This document shows positions 54,218-63,079 of a stretch of DNA of 64,000 nt, one piece after another. Every line of letters starts with the position of its first letter. Position 1 is the first letter of the stretch. The notes under the pieces are model-generated. The model saw only the letters and a list, made by a program, of their open reading frames with translations. It had not been told where the DNA came from and did no database searches. The stretch lies in the NCBI RefSeq assembly GCF_049959315.1, contig NZ_CP188201.1; one strand, written 5' to 3'. Position numbers and translations under genes: made by a program. The stretch comes from Serratia proteamaculans_D (GTDB taxonomy: Bacteria; Pseudomonadota; Gammaproteobacteria; Enterobacterales; Enterobacteriaceae).

Positions 54218-55129
54218 ATGGCAGACCCAACGCTGGCGATAGACAATCTGCTCAACGATCTCTCGGTATACAATGCTGACGAGCTGCGGATAATTATCGC
54301 CTTTGTTAATGAGCTGGATAATACAGCGCTCAACCAGTATGAGAATGACTCCGAACGGGCAATCATGTCCAGTTTCGAACGATTGCGCCAGAGCAGTGAT
54401 GCTCAGCGCAATGGTGGAGAAGATAACACCAACGAGATGGAAATGGGGCTATTAAATCATGGCAACAATACCACTCTGCAAGAAAACTCTGGTTTCTTCC
54501 AAAAATATAAAACCTCGCTGCGGGGTTATGGAGGCAACGTCTATGACGACAGGCAAAAGAGTAACTATGACTATGCTGCCAAGGCAGTAGGTGCCGTCGG
54601 GGCATTATCGGGCGCAGGGGCTACCTATGCGGCGATCGCCGCCGCTCAGGCAGCAGACACGCTGATGACCAATATCTATGTTCGGTATGCCATGACGACG
54701 ATCGGCGCGACCGGCATCGTCAGTGCCGGCCTGTTGATGCTCAGAAACACCTTGTCCGAGCGTCAGCAGACGGATAATAAAGACTTGCTGGAAGCAACCA
54801 AAAGAACGGCCAAGGCGAGGATCAAGCTGATTGAGTTCGTTAACGAAACGCGGATAAAAATTATCAAGGATGAAGAAAAATGCCGCAGTAATGCCGAGCT
54901 GTATATGGGCAGACGTTATACGGACCAGGCCAGGGGCAATGCGGATCCAAATCTGGATCGCGTTGAAACGCTGTTATTTACCACCCTGAATGAACGATCC
55001 GCGCCGTTACAAGCGAAAATCCTGTTAACCAGTGAGCAGCAGTATGTCTCGGTAATCAGTGATAGCGGCACGACGAACATCTCAAAGGCGCATATGAAGT
55101 TAATGTATGAAATCGCCAGTACCTTCTAG
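54218..55129 (+). CDS. Unknown Hcp-linked protein with hydrophobic centre (candidate T6SS effector)
   Basis: A 303-residue protein I do not recognise. The N-terminal ~115 residues are acidic and helical; two hydrophobic segments (about 119-146, Ala/Gly-rich, and 157-176) form a possible membrane hairpin; the C-terminal ~120 residues are charged and helical (ATKRTAKARIKLIEFVNETRIKII). It has no signal peptide and lies in an apparent two-gene operon with hcp copy 2. That context and the glycine/alanine-rich hairpin suggest a membrane-active cargo, but no immunity gene follows, so it could instead be an immunity or accessory protein. Confidence 0.75.
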   Translation: MADPTLAIDNLLNDLSVYNADELRIIIAFVNELDNTALNQYENDSERAIMSSFERLRQSSDAQRNGGEDNTNEMEMGLLNHGNNTTLQENSGFFQKYKTSLRGYGGNVYDDRQKSNYDYAAKAVGAVGALSGAGATYAAIAAAQAADTLMTNIYVRYAMTTIGATGIVSAGLLMLRNTLSERQQTDNKDLLEATKRTAKARIKLIEFVNETRIKIIKDEEKCRSNAELYMGRRYTDQARGNADPNLDRVETLLFTTLNERSAPLQAKILLTSEQQYVSVISDSGTTNISKAHMKLMYEIASTF

Positions 55130-55145
55130 CAGATAATATAGGGAA

Positions 55146-55171
55146 CTGAGCCCGGTATTCGCCGGGTTCAG
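55146..55171 (+). terminator. Terminator after the hcp2 operon
   Basis: CTGAGCCCGG and CCGGGTTCAG pair over 10 positions (one G-U) around TATTCG, followed by a C/T-rich stretch. It ends the hcp2 operon facing the convergent sbmC-like gene. Confidence 0.7.
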
Positions 55172-55223
55172 CCCCTTTCCTCTCCCTGACACCTCAGCAT
55201 TTCCCCTTCCCTGCACCGCAAAC

Positions 55224-55694
55224 TCAGCCTTTTTTCACCGTCTGGTAAATATCCAGGTCAAAGTAGCCATCCGCCTCGCAGTCATTAAGGTAGTGCTCAT
55301 AGCTCACCCCTTCTACTGGCTGATAACCGCTGGCCGGCAGTTCCCGCTGATAGAAATCACCCCATACCCGCTCGAAATCCCCGTCGCTGACACGCACGTT
55401 GTAAATCGCATATTGCCCGGCGGGCAGGGTTTGTAACGCAATCTCCTCGCTGGCCGACGTCGGTAATACGAAATCATCCGCCACGGTAAACACCACATCG
55501 GCCCGCAGTCGCTCGGGGGCCACTTCAGCCGGGTCGTCCCAGTACAGCACCAGCCATTTCCCTAATGGCACCTGGTGTTGCTGCTGCCAGGCCATCAGCC
55601 GTTGGCAGCCCTGCGGGATGGTTTGTGGATAAGGCCCGACTACGCGTACACCCACCACTCTTTCCGCTGATTTATCTTCAATTCTTACCGTCAT
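55224..55694 (-). CDS. sbmC: GyrI-like DNA gyrase inhibitor, SbmC family
   Basis: A 156-residue GyrI-like small-molecule-binding domain protein, similar in length and layout to E. coli SbmC (VRVVGPYPQTIPQGCQRLMAWQQQH, LYWDDPAEVAPERLRADVVFTV, AGQYAIYNVRVSDGDFERVW, YLNDCEADGYFDLDIY). SbmC binds and restrains DNA gyrase and protects against microcin B17 and gyrase poisons. Related domains only bind drugs, so the gyrase role is inferred. It lies 32 bases after kynA in the same direction. Confidence 0.82.
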   Translation of the reverse strand: MTVRIEDKSAERVVGVRVVGPYPQTIPQGCQRLMAWQQQHQVPLGKWLVLYWDDPAEVAPERLRADVVFTVADDFVLPTSASEEIALQTLPAGQYAIYNVRVSDGDFERVWGDFYQRELPASGYQPVEGVSYEHYLNDCEADGYFDLDIYQTVKKG

Positions 55695-55726
55695 CGCCCT
55701 CTCCTCGCACTGATACGGGAAACCCT

Positions 55727-56569
55727 TCAGGCACCAATCTCGGTTCGCACATCCAGCAGTTCCGGGAAGAAGGTCAATTCCAGCGCCTTTTTCAGGAAGC
55801 TGACGCCGCTGGAACCGCCGGTGCCGGTTTTAAAGCCGATAATCCGCTCCACCGTTTTCATATGGCGGAAACGCCACAGGTGGAAGCTCTCCTCGATATC
55901 CACCAGCTTCTCGGCCATTTCATAGGCTTCCCAATACTTTTGCGGATGGTCGTAGATCTCTTTGAACGCCGGCAGCAGGTCCGGGTTGCGCTGGTAAGGC
56001 TGGGTCCAGTCACGTTCGATGCACTCCTGCGGAATAGGCAGGCCGTGGCGTGACAGGTAGAGCAGGTATTCATCGTACAGACTGGGTGCCTCGAGGATCG
56101 CCTTCAGCGCGGCGTGTTTATCTGCATCGTTGCTGAACACCGCCAGCATGGCGGCATTCTTGTTGCCCAGCAAAAATTCAATCGAGCGATACTGATGGGA
56201 TTGGAAGCCCGATGAGTTGCCCAGCACGTCACGGAATTCAACGTATTCCGACGGTGTCAGGGTTTCCAGCACCGCCCACTGCTCAAACAGCAAACGCTGG
56301 ATCTGTTTGACCCGGGCGAGGATTTTGAAGCAGTGACTGAGTTTGTCCTGCTGCACCAGCATCCGCGCCGCCTGCAGCTCATGCAGCATTAACTTCATCC
56401 ACAGTTCAGAGGTCTGGTGCTGCACCACAAACAGCATCTCATCATGATGCTGTGGGTTGGACAACGGATGTTGGCAGTCCAGCAGTTGATCCAGGCACAG
56501 ATAGTCGCCGTAGCTCATGCGTTTGGAAAAATCGGTGACAATCGCGCTTTCTAATTCCCGTTTGTTCAT
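55727..56569 (-). CDS. kynA: Tryptophan 2,3-dioxygenase
   Basis: A haem enzyme that opens the indole ring of L-tryptophan to N-formylkynurenine, the first step of the kynurenine pathway. The 280-residue frame has YGDYLCLDQLL, the substrate/haem-pocket stretch HDEMLFVVQHQTSELWMKL, GFQSHQYRSIEFLLGN, the haem-ligand region SFHLWRFRHMKTVERIIG and the GTGGSSGVSFLKKAL end. No kynB or kynU lies in the window. It is separated from the adjoining biosynthetic operon by about 200 bases, so co-regulation is not implied. Confidence 0.95.
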   Translation of the reverse strand: MNKRELESAIVTDFSKRMSYGDYLCLDQLLDCQHPLSNPQHHDEMLFVVQHQTSELWMKLMLHELQAARMLVQQDKLSHCFKILARVKQIQRLLFEQWAVLETLTPSEYVEFRDVLGNSSGFQSHQYRSIEFLLGNKNAAMLAVFSNDADKHAALKAILEAPSLYDEYLLYLSRHGLPIPQECIERDWTQPYQRNPDLLPAFKEIYDHPQKYWEAYEMAEKLVDIEESFHLWRFRHMKTVERIIGFKTGTGGSSGVSFLKKALELTFFPELLDVRTEIGA

Positions 56570-56766
56570 CTGTTCTCTCCGCTGCGCTCACGACCGGAAG
56601 CGGCGTGTAGCGTGCTGCAAACAGAAAACATAGTACAGAACCCCCAGCCCTGAAGGACTATCAACCAGAGTTGCCACGCAGATCTCAGGCTGGGTAACAG
56701 CGCTTTCATTCAATGGTTTTTTCTGCTCATCTCCGCTGCGGTGATCAACGGGAATGAGCCAGGCAT

Positions 56767-57282
56767 TTATTCCTGCGCGGATGAAGATTGGGCGGCAATA
56801 TAATCCCGCCGCATAACCATAAACGACCGCTCAAAAGTAATCACCGTCTCACCGGTGGATTTGATACCCAGGGTTTCTACCGTGACAATGCCTTTATTCG
56901 GCTGGGATTTTGAAGGCCGTTTTGCCAGGATTTTGCTGGTGGCATACAGCGTATCGCCGACAAAAAGCGGATCTTTCAAACGCACTTTTTCCCACCCCAG
57001 ATTAGCCACCGCTCGGGCAGACAAGGCTTGCACGGTCATGCCGCTGACCAGCGCCAGGGTAATGCTGCTGTTCACCAATACGCGGCCGTATTCAACCTGA
57101 GCGCCGTAGGCCTGATCGAAATGCAACGGGTGCTGGTTCATGGTAAGCAAGGTTAGCCAGGTGTTGTCGGCCTCAGAAAGCGTGCGCCCCGGCCAGTGTT
57201 TGATGGTCATGCCGGGTTCGAAGTCCTCGTAGTCGCCACCGTGTTCTTCAACGTATTCATTTTCGCCAACTCGTCTTAGCAT
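56767..57282 (-). CDS. MaoC-type dehydratase (mesaconyl-CoA hydratase-like)
   Basis: A 171-residue hot-dog-fold protein of the MaoC family. Visible are the catalytic D-x-x-x-x-H region (MNQHPLHFDQAYG) and the LVNSSITLALVSGMTV and VGDTLYATSKIL segments. Close relatives act as beta-methylmalyl-CoA / mesaconyl-CoA (de)hydratases beside CitE-type lyases, and a CitE-type gene lies in the same operon. It is the last gene of the overlapping operon, sharing 7 bases with the gene before it. The substrate is inferred to be a short CoA thioester. Confidence 0.85.
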   Translation of the reverse strand: MLRRVGENEYVEEHGGDYEDFEPGMTIKHWPGRTLSEADNTWLTLLTMNQHPLHFDQAYGAQVEYGRVLVNSSITLALVSGMTVQALSARAVANLGWEKVRLKDPLFVGDTLYATSKILAKRPSKSQPNKGIVTVETLGIKSTGETVITFERSFMVMRRDYIAAQSSSAQE

Positions 57283-58232
57283 GGTTTTTTCTCTGTGGAT
57301 GGGTAGAGTGCGATCGCGGCGGCCGTGTCTTCAATCGCCAGCCCCACACTGCGAAACAAGGTTGTCTGCCCTTCACCCGCAGCAGACTCGCCAAGAATGA
57401 CAGCACCGAGTTCATTAAGATCTTCAGGCTGAAGGTAACCCTGCGTGAGGGCGGTTCGAACCTCTCCTGCGTCCTCCCTGGCAGCAGCGGCGGTTTCCAC
57501 CACCACAAACGCCGTTTTCAGCAAGGCCGGATCAACCTCAATAGCCTCTTCATGGGTGCCGCCGATAATATTCAGATGTGCCCCCGGCGTTACCCAACCG
57601 GCCTCAATCAAGGGTTTGGAAGATGAGGTTGAGGTGGTGGTGCAGATGATATCCGCCCCCCGCACGGCCTCGAACACGCTATGGCAAATGGCAATCTCTG
57701 CCGTCGTCACCGTTCGCGCCCACTGCACGAACAATTCGGTTCTGGCTGGCGTACGAGAAAAAATTCGCAGCTTGCGGATCGGGCGTACGGCAAGCATTGC
57801 CAGCAGCACAGCCCGGGCCTGTACCCCGGCCCCCAGAATGGCCAGGTTCCCGGCATCGGCATTAGCACACAGATCGGTCGCCAAACCGGCCACTGCGCCG
57901 GTGCGTACTGCCGTTAGGCTTGCGCCATCAAATAATGCCAGCATCTGACCGGTATTGATGTCGGTCAGCACCACCACACCGTGGATCAGCGGAAGACCAT
58001 GTTCGGCGTTACCCGGCGTGAGCGTGGTGATTTTGACGCTGGCGACACCGCGTTTCAGCCAACTGGCCGGGCTGACCAGCATCTCTGAACGGCCATGATC
58101 CAGTAAGGTGCGCGGCGGCGATTGTTCTTTACCGCTGCGTAAATCCTGGAACACGTCACTCAGGGTCGTCATCACCTGTCGCAGACGATCCCCCCCTGCC
58201 ATTTCAGCGGCGTCGATGATTGGCAGGATCAT
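57276..58232 (-). CDS. Ornithine cyclodeaminase / mu-crystallin family enzyme
   Basis: A 318-residue NAD(P)-binding protein of the OCD/mu-crystallin family (VKITTLTPGNAEHGLPLIHGVVVLTDINTGQMLALFDGASLTAVRTGAVAG, LAILGAGVQARAVLLAM). Members deaminate ornithine, reduce cyclic imines or make amino acids such as 2,3-diaminopropionate in siderophore and antibiotic clusters. In this operon a ketimine reductase or amino-ketone-processing role is the most natural guess. Its ATG overlaps the aldolase stop by 4 bases. Confidence 0.85.
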   Translation of the reverse strand: MILPIIDAAEMAGGDRLRQVMTTLSDVFQDLRSGKEQSPPRTLLDHGRSEMLVSPASWLKRGVASVKITTLTPGNAEHGLPLIHGVVVLTDINTGQMLALFDGASLTAVRTGAVAGLATDLCANADAGNLAILGAGVQARAVLLAMLAVRPIRKLRIFSRTPARTELFVQWARTVTTAEIAICHSVFEAVRGADIICTTTSTSSSKPLIEAGWVTPGAHLNIIGGTHEEAIEVDPALLKTAFVVVETAAAAREDAGEVRTALTQGYLQPEDLNELGAVILGESAAGEGQTTLFRSVGLAIEDTAAAIALYPSTEKKPC

Positions 58233-59230
58233 GACGCGGCCCTCTTCAGCTCGGCGACGACCTCAACAATCAGGTCTTCCTGTCCGGCAATAATTTGTCG
58301 TCGTCCCAGTTCGAAGAAGACATCGCGCGCATCCACCCCGGCGTTGCCGGCATGATTTAACACCGGGCTTTTGAAACCGGAAAAAACGCCGGCCAGACCG
58401 CTGACGATGCCCAGTGAGTCAATCATTGGCGGAACCACCATTAACTCTCTGGCGGCAAGATCGGCGGCATCAAGAAAATGATAGAGATCGATGCCGGTGT
58501 TGAAACCCAGGCGCTCCAATACCGGGATCAGCACTTCCAGTTGGGTATTGCCCGCCCCGGCACCAAACCCACGAGCGCAGCCGTCAATAATGCCGGCGCC
58601 TGCCTGAACGGCGGCCAGCGAATTCGCCACCGCCATGCCCAGGTTGTTATGCGCGTGGAAAATCAGCGGCACCTCTACCTGCATGCGCATGGCAGTGATA
58701 CGTGCGGTGACATCCTGCGGCAAGAGACTGCCGGCCGAATCCATAATGCCGACCGCCTGCGCGCCGTAACCCACCAATAACTCGGCCTGGTCAGCCAACT
58801 CGGCCGGGCTTGCCATATGGCTCATCATCAGCACCGCATGCGCTTCCGCGCCCCGCTCCCGCAGCCAGCCCAGATGGCGTTCGGCCAGCGTAGCCTCGGT
58901 ACAATGGGTACCAATGCGCACCACATCCGTGCCGTAAGCCAGAGCTTTGGACAAGTCGGCGATGGTGCCCCAGCCGGGCAACATGAACACCCCCATCTTG
59001 CTGTTTTGCAAAGACTCGCGCACGGTGGTCAGCATCTGTTCGTCACTCAATGCCGCACGGCCCACCTGATAGGAGGAAGCCCCCAGCCCGTTACCGTGGC
59101 CGACTTCAACAATCGCAACGCCGGTTTTGTCCGCCGCAGCGGCGTAGCTTCGCAACTGCGCCGCAGTGAGTTGGTGTTTTACCGCATGCTGGCCATCGCG
59201 CAGGGTTGAATCGTTAATGAGAATAGTCAT
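58229..59230 (-). CDS. 4-hydroxy-2-oxoacid aldolase (DmpG/MhpE family)
   Basis: A class II pyruvate aldolase that splits (or forms) 4-hydroxy-2-oxovalerate-type acids to pyruvate and an aldehyde. The family motif NDSTLRDGQHAVKHQ is at the N-terminus, with the metal-binding HAHNNLGMAVANS further on. I start at the ATG at 59230 (GGAGG upstream), giving 333 residues; a longer reading adds 11. It overlaps the preceding acylating aldehyde dehydrogenase by 17 bases; in this family the two proteins form a complex that channels the aldehyde. Confidence 0.92.
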   Translation of the reverse strand: MTILINDSTLRDGQHAVKHQLTAAQLRSYAAAADKTGVAIVEVGHGNGLGASSYQVGRAALSDEQMLTTVRESLQNSKMGVFMLPGWGTIADLSKALAYGTDVVRIGTHCTEATLAERHLGWLRERGAEAHAVLMMSHMASPAELADQAELLVGYGAQAVGIMDSAGSLLPQDVTARITAMRMQVEVPLIFHAHNNLGMAVANSLAAVQAGAGIIDGCARGFGAGAGNTQLEVLIPVLERLGFNTGIDLYHFLDAADLAARELMVVPPMIDSLGIVSGLAGVFSGFKSPVLNHAGNAGVDARDVFFELGRRQIIAGQEDLIVEVVAELKRAAS

Positions 59231-60101
59231 TGGCCACCTCCGCTTTATTTCGATAGTGCGCATACTGTTCGGCGACCAGAATGGCAGCGGAATTAATCAG
59301 ATCCAGGTTGCCCGCGTATTCAGGCATAACCTTGCTGCTGGCGGTCACCTCCAGCGAGATTGACGCTCGCCCTTCGGTCACCTGGAGCGCCGTTAACCTA
59401 TAGCCCGCCGAAAACTCCCGCACCGCCGCCGCCGCCGCCGTGACCACCGGGGTTAGCTGTTCTGCCGTCACGCCAGGGATATCGGCAAATATAGTGACCC
59501 TGAACATGGCTGGCGGCGTTGCCGGGCTGATATTGAGGATCGCCTTGGTATTTGCCACGCCAGTGAAAGCGCTGAGCGCAATCTGGGTGGTTTCTACGTA
59601 TTCGTCGATGTTGACTCGTGTCGCTCGCCCCAAAATATTGCTGGCTACGGTCGCCACCACCTCGATGTCGTTCATTTGGAAATGTCGGCTCAGGGCATGC
59701 AGGATGGGAATCGATGCCTGTCCACCGCAACTGATCAAACTGACATTGCGATCGGTCAGGGCTTCGGTACCGGTCACCGTGGGGACGATCATTTTCCCCA
59801 GGTGGCTGGGGGTCAGGTCGATCAGCAACGTCCCCAGAGGACGAAGCAGCTCCCAGTGTTTGACATGCGACATGGCGTTAGTGGCGTCGAACACCACATC
59901 GAATGGCTGGGGAGCCGCCAAAATGGCATCGATACCCCCGGCACTGATTGGGCAGCCCAGTTGAGTGGCGGCAGCCAAACCGGCTGAGTCCTTGTTGCGC
60001 CCTGCCACCAGCCCGCAATGCAGCCAGGATGAACGGTATATTTTATTGACCAGATCCATACCTATGGCGCCGGTCCCTATCACTGCAACGGAGAGCGTCA
60101 T
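59214..60101 (-). CDS. Acylating acetaldehyde dehydrogenase (DmpF/MhpF family)
   Basis: Converts acetaldehyde (or propanal) plus CoA and NAD to the acyl-CoA. The Rossmann start VAVIGTGAIGMDLVNKI and the catalytic cysteine C125 in SLISCGGQASIP are clear; the length of 295 is normal. It pairs with the downstream aldolase as a channelling complex. In catabolic operons the pair sits with a hydratase and ring-cleavage genes; none are present here, so it probably supplies an acyl-CoA to the neighbouring synthase. Coupled to the CitE-like gene by an ATGA overlap. Confidence 0.92.
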   Translation of the reverse strand: MTLSVAVIGTGAIGMDLVNKIYRSSWLHCGLVAGRNKDSAGLAAATQLGCPISAGGIDAILAAPQPFDVVFDATNAMSHVKHWELLRPLGTLLIDLTPSHLGKMIVPTVTGTEALTDRNVSLISCGGQASIPILHALSRHFQMNDIEVVATVASNILGRATRVNIDEYVETTQIALSAFTGVANTKAILNISPATPPAMFRVTIFADIPGVTAEQLTPVVTAAAAAVREFSAGYRLTALQVTEGRASISLEVTASSKVMPEYAGNLDLINSAAILVAEQYAHYRNKAEVANDYSH

Positions 60102-60961
60102 GAGTTGCTCCTGTTAAAACGAGCAGCCCAGGCCTGGCCTAATCCCAGGGTGGTATGGGCCATGCGGGCGAAAGGTGGCCCCACCATATGACCATCCAGC
60201 AAGGCAATGCCCCCTTGCGCAGCCTTGACCGCCTCGGTAATGCGGCGTGCAGCCAATAACGCGCCCTCATTAGGCCGTAAAGCTGAATTGATAGGTTCAA
60301 GTTCACTGGGGTGAACGGTAGCTTTGCCGTGGAAGCCCAGATCCCTGATGTTCTGGATTTCGTTAGCCAGCACCTCTGGTTCAGAAAGACGATAGTTGGC
60401 GGTATCAATGCAACCAATGCCGTGTCTGGCACTGGCCAGAACCATCGCCTGACGTGCCGCCAGCATCCCCGACCAGGTAATAGGCACACCCAGCGTGGCC
60501 GCCAAATCCGCAGAGCCAAAAATCAGGCCATCGGCCACGGCCGCGACGTCATCGAGATCGGTAATGGCTTCAACGGTCTCTATCGTCAGGTAAATCTCCG
60601 GGTACTTGCCCGCAGAGGCAAAAGTCTCACGCAGAAAAACCACTTCGGCAGGTGATCTGACCATCGACATCACGATAAACCCCGGCGCAGTGCCGTTGCC
60701 ACAGAGCATCACCAGATCATGAAGCGCATCAACCGTACCCAGCGCGTTGATGCGCACGGCAATATTCGCCGACGGAGGGGCATTATCAAGCGCGGTGCGG
60801 CAGATGATCCGCCCTTGTGCCTTCGACGGGCCGGGAACCGAGTCTTCCAGATCGATCAGGTGGACATCGGCGTCATAAGTCAGCGCCTTGACTACCCGGT
60901 TGAGCGACAAGGCAGGCGTATACAGAATGCTGCGCGGAATAGCGCGTGTGTTATCCGTCAT
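60098..60961 (-). CDS. CitE-like CoA-ester lyase (malyl/citramalyl-CoA lyase family)
   Basis: A 287-residue HpcH/HpaI-CitE family TIM barrel (RSILYTPALSLNRVVKALTYDADVHLIDLEDSVPGPSKAQGR, YLTIETVEAITDLDD, GSADLAATLG, GKATVHPSELEPIN). The LEDSV and IET residues supply the metal/acid site. Family members make or break C-C bonds between acyl-CoA and 2-oxoacids such as glyoxylate or pyruvate. With the MaoC gene of the same operon it could form a two-step route to an unsaturated dicarboxyl-CoA. ATGA overlap on both sides. Confidence 0.88.
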   Translation of the reverse strand: MTDNTRAIPRSILYTPALSLNRVVKALTYDADVHLIDLEDSVPGPSKAQGRIICRTALDNAPPSANIAVRINALGTVDALHDLVMLCGNGTAPGFIVMSMVRSPAEVVFLRETFASAGKYPEIYLTIETVEAITDLDDVAAVADGLIFGSADLAATLGVPITWSGMLAARQAMVLASARHGIGCIDTANYRLSEPEVLANEIQNIRDLGFHGKATVHPSELEPINSALRPNEGALLAARRITEAVKAAQGGIALLDGHMVGPPFARMAHTTLGLGQAWAARFNRSNS

Positions 60962-62181
60962 TGGGGAGCCCTTACTTCAGCCAGTATTTTGCACAAACGG
61001 CGAATTTGATCTTCTGTTTGCCCGGCACGCATCATGACCCGCAGGCCGGCAGTGCCTTTGGCGACGATTGGGAAGAATACCGGTGAGACATAAAAACCGG
61101 CTTCAATCACCTGACGCCCTTCGCTGATCACCGTCTCATCACTCATCGGCACCAATCGGATCGGGTAGGCGTTGCCGCTCTGCTCGGTCGGGATCAGGGA
61201 GTCGAACAGCGCGATGTTGTCGTACAATTTCTTTTGCAGCATCGGCAGCTCTGCCGTGCGGTGAATTTCGGCAGAGGCCAGGCTGGCACCGATGGCCGCC
61301 GTGTTCAGATTTTGCGAATAGTTAAGCCCGCCGCCAAAGCGCTCGACCAGGCGCAACATCGGCTGTGAATAGCCATTAAGCAGTATCGCCGCCCCGCTGG
61401 TGCCGAAAGCCTTGTTGAGCGTGACCACCATAACGGTGTTCTCATTGAGCGCCGGGCTGTGTGAGCGAACGTAACCGATCCCACGTTCGCCATAGGCGGA
61501 AATAGAATGTGAATCATCGTAGAACACCATCAGGCCGTATTTGTCCTGCAGTTCGGCCAACTCTTTAACCGGCGCATAGCCGCCCAGGCTATCGCTGCCG
61601 TCAACCACGTAGCAGACCCGCTGGTATTTCTTGCAGCAGTCCTTGATGAACTCCAGATCGTGGTAATTGCAGGTGACAACCTCGGTTTCATCGGCACAGG
61701 CGGGTTTTGCCGCCGCCAAGGACACATGAGCATGTTTATCGAAAATCATTAACGGCCGAACACCGTTGCCCAAATGCCCGGAGGCGATCAGCGGCAGCAG
61801 CCCCCCACTGATGCTGCTGGCCGACACGCCACTGAGCACATCGGCCTGGAACAGTTCACCGAGCGATTCCTCCAGCTCTTTGAGCACCGGGAGCTGGACC
61901 CGGCTACGGGCGATGCAGTGATCCAGCACGCCGTAGCGACGTACCGCGTCGATAGCCCCTTCTATCACCCTGGGGTGGGAGTCCAGATTCAGGTAAGAAC
62001 AGCAGCTAAAATTGACAAATTGATGGCCACCCGGCGTGGACAGCAGATCGTTTTCGAGACCGGCGACGATCCCTGCGAGTCCGTTCTGCTCTGACATATC
62101 CCAGAAGGGATTACCAATACCGATAGCTTTGTCATTATTGCGATATTGGTTGGTTGGCATGATCTTCTTGCGGCTGGTCAT
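60958..62181 (-). CDS. Alpha-oxoamine synthase (KBL/CqsA-like PLP enzyme)
   Basis: A PLP enzyme that condenses an amino acid with an acyl-CoA, losing CO2, to give an alpha-amino ketone; relatives are 2-amino-3-ketobutyrate CoA ligase, BioF, ALAS and CqsA. From the ATG at 62181 it has 407 residues with the aspartate/histidine pair D222/H225 (FYDDSHSISAYGERG), the Schiff-base lysine K257 (VTLNKAFGTSGAA) and H152 stacking region (FDKHAHVSL). Its divergence from the housekeeping enzymes suggests a secondary-metabolism role. It overlaps the cupin gene (TGATG) and CitE (ATGA). Confidence 0.9.
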   Translation of the reverse strand: MTSRKKIMPTNQYRNNDKAIGIGNPFWDMSEQNGLAGIVAGLENDLLSTPGGHQFVNFSCCSYLNLDSHPRVIEGAIDAVRRYGVLDHCIARSRVQLPVLKELEESLGELFQADVLSGVSASSISGGLLPLIASGHLGNGVRPLMIFDKHAHVSLAAAKPACADETEVVTCNYHDLEFIKDCCKKYQRVCYVVDGSDSLGGYAPVKELAELQDKYGLMVFYDDSHSISAYGERGIGYVRSHSPALNENTVMVVTLNKAFGTSGAAILLNGYSQPMLRLVERFGGGLNYSQNLNTAAIGASLASAEIHRTAELPMLQKKLYDNIALFDSLIPTEQSGNAYPIRLVPMSDETVISEGRQVIEAGFYVSPVFFPIVAKGTAGLRVMMRAGQTEDQIRRLCKILAEVRAPQ

Positions 62182-63035
62182 CAAATTCCTTCCTTCTTGG
62201 CAGGTTCGGGTTGATAGTTATAAATGCCTTTAAACTTACGGTAGGCGGCCGTGTAGAGCGCGGAATACAAAACATATGGCCTGCGCAGGATTTTCAGATC
62301 CCACAGCCAAAAGTTAACGTTGATATTCAGGTCGTCTAACGACTCGGCCTGATGCCACCAGCCCAGCGGCAAATACAGCATTTCACCGGGCTCCAGAATA
62401 AAATCGCGGCGCTGCGGGGATTTCGCTGCCAGCCGTGGGAAACGCTGTGGATCAATATTGTTAAAATCGAAGGCCTGCGATTTGTCGCCAAATCCCTTTA
62501 GGATAGAGCGCGGGTAATAATCGCGGCGGCCGGGTGGGTAAAGGATGAATCGTTTTCTTCCCTGCAGGGCAATATTAAAGTTTTCGAGTTCATCGAAGTG
62601 ACTTTGGGTAAATACACCGTGGTAGCTTATCCATAAATTGGCCGCATTCAGACCACGACGAGAAGCCAGTAGCGAAAACGCATCGAAGCCGAGAAGAGTA
62701 TTGATATCTTCTGGCCGGTGCATAATATTGGAAACCACCCGGTACCAGGTACTGTTGTCTCGCTGGTATTCTTCATTTTCCAAAAAACCACGAAGTTGAA
62801 TTTTCGTGGTCTGCCATCGCTCGGTATTTTCCTTATTACTCGCTTCCCGGAATAATGTGACATTGTCATCACCTAACCGTTGAGCAATAAGGTCATTAGC
62901 GCTATTGCTGGTATCAAGCGGTAAATCAGTAATAATCACAGGAACGTCGGCTCGGAAAATAGCCTCCACTCCCATAGCGACAAATTGATTAAAGCTAATA
63001 CGTGGAACGGGCATACCCGTGGTTAACTGGTTCAC
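62181..63035 (-). CDS. JmjC/cupin-8 type Fe(II)/2-oxoglutarate oxygenase
   Basis: A 284-residue cupin-8 protein resembling FIH-type hydroxylases. The iron triad is visible as H146 and D148 (THFDE-like QSHFDELENF) and H228 (LPLGWWHQAES), with the strand NIALQGRKRFILYPP between. It likely hydroxylates a small molecule or peptide using 2-oxoglutarate. The start is a GTG at 63035 with AGGA about 11 bases upstream; an ATG seven codons in is possible. It lies 44 bases after the transporter gene and overlaps the synthase by one base. Confidence 0.85.
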   Translation of the reverse strand: MNQLTTGMPVPRISFNQFVAMGVEAIFRADVPVIITDLPLDTSNSANDLIAQRLGDDNVTLFREASNKENTERWQTTKIQLRGFLENEEYQRDNSTWYRVVSNIMHRPEDINTLLGFDAFSLLASRRGLNAANLWISYHGVFTQSHFDELENFNIALQGRKRFILYPPGRRDYYPRSILKGFGDKSQAFDFNNIDPQRFPRLAAKSPQRRDFILEPGEMLYLPLGWWHQAESLDDLNINVNFWLWDLKILRRPYVLYSALYTAAYRKFKGIYNYQPEPAKKEGI

Positions 63036-63079
63036 GATGGCCGTTTTCCTGTCTCGGTAATAAGAGTGAAAGAACCCGC

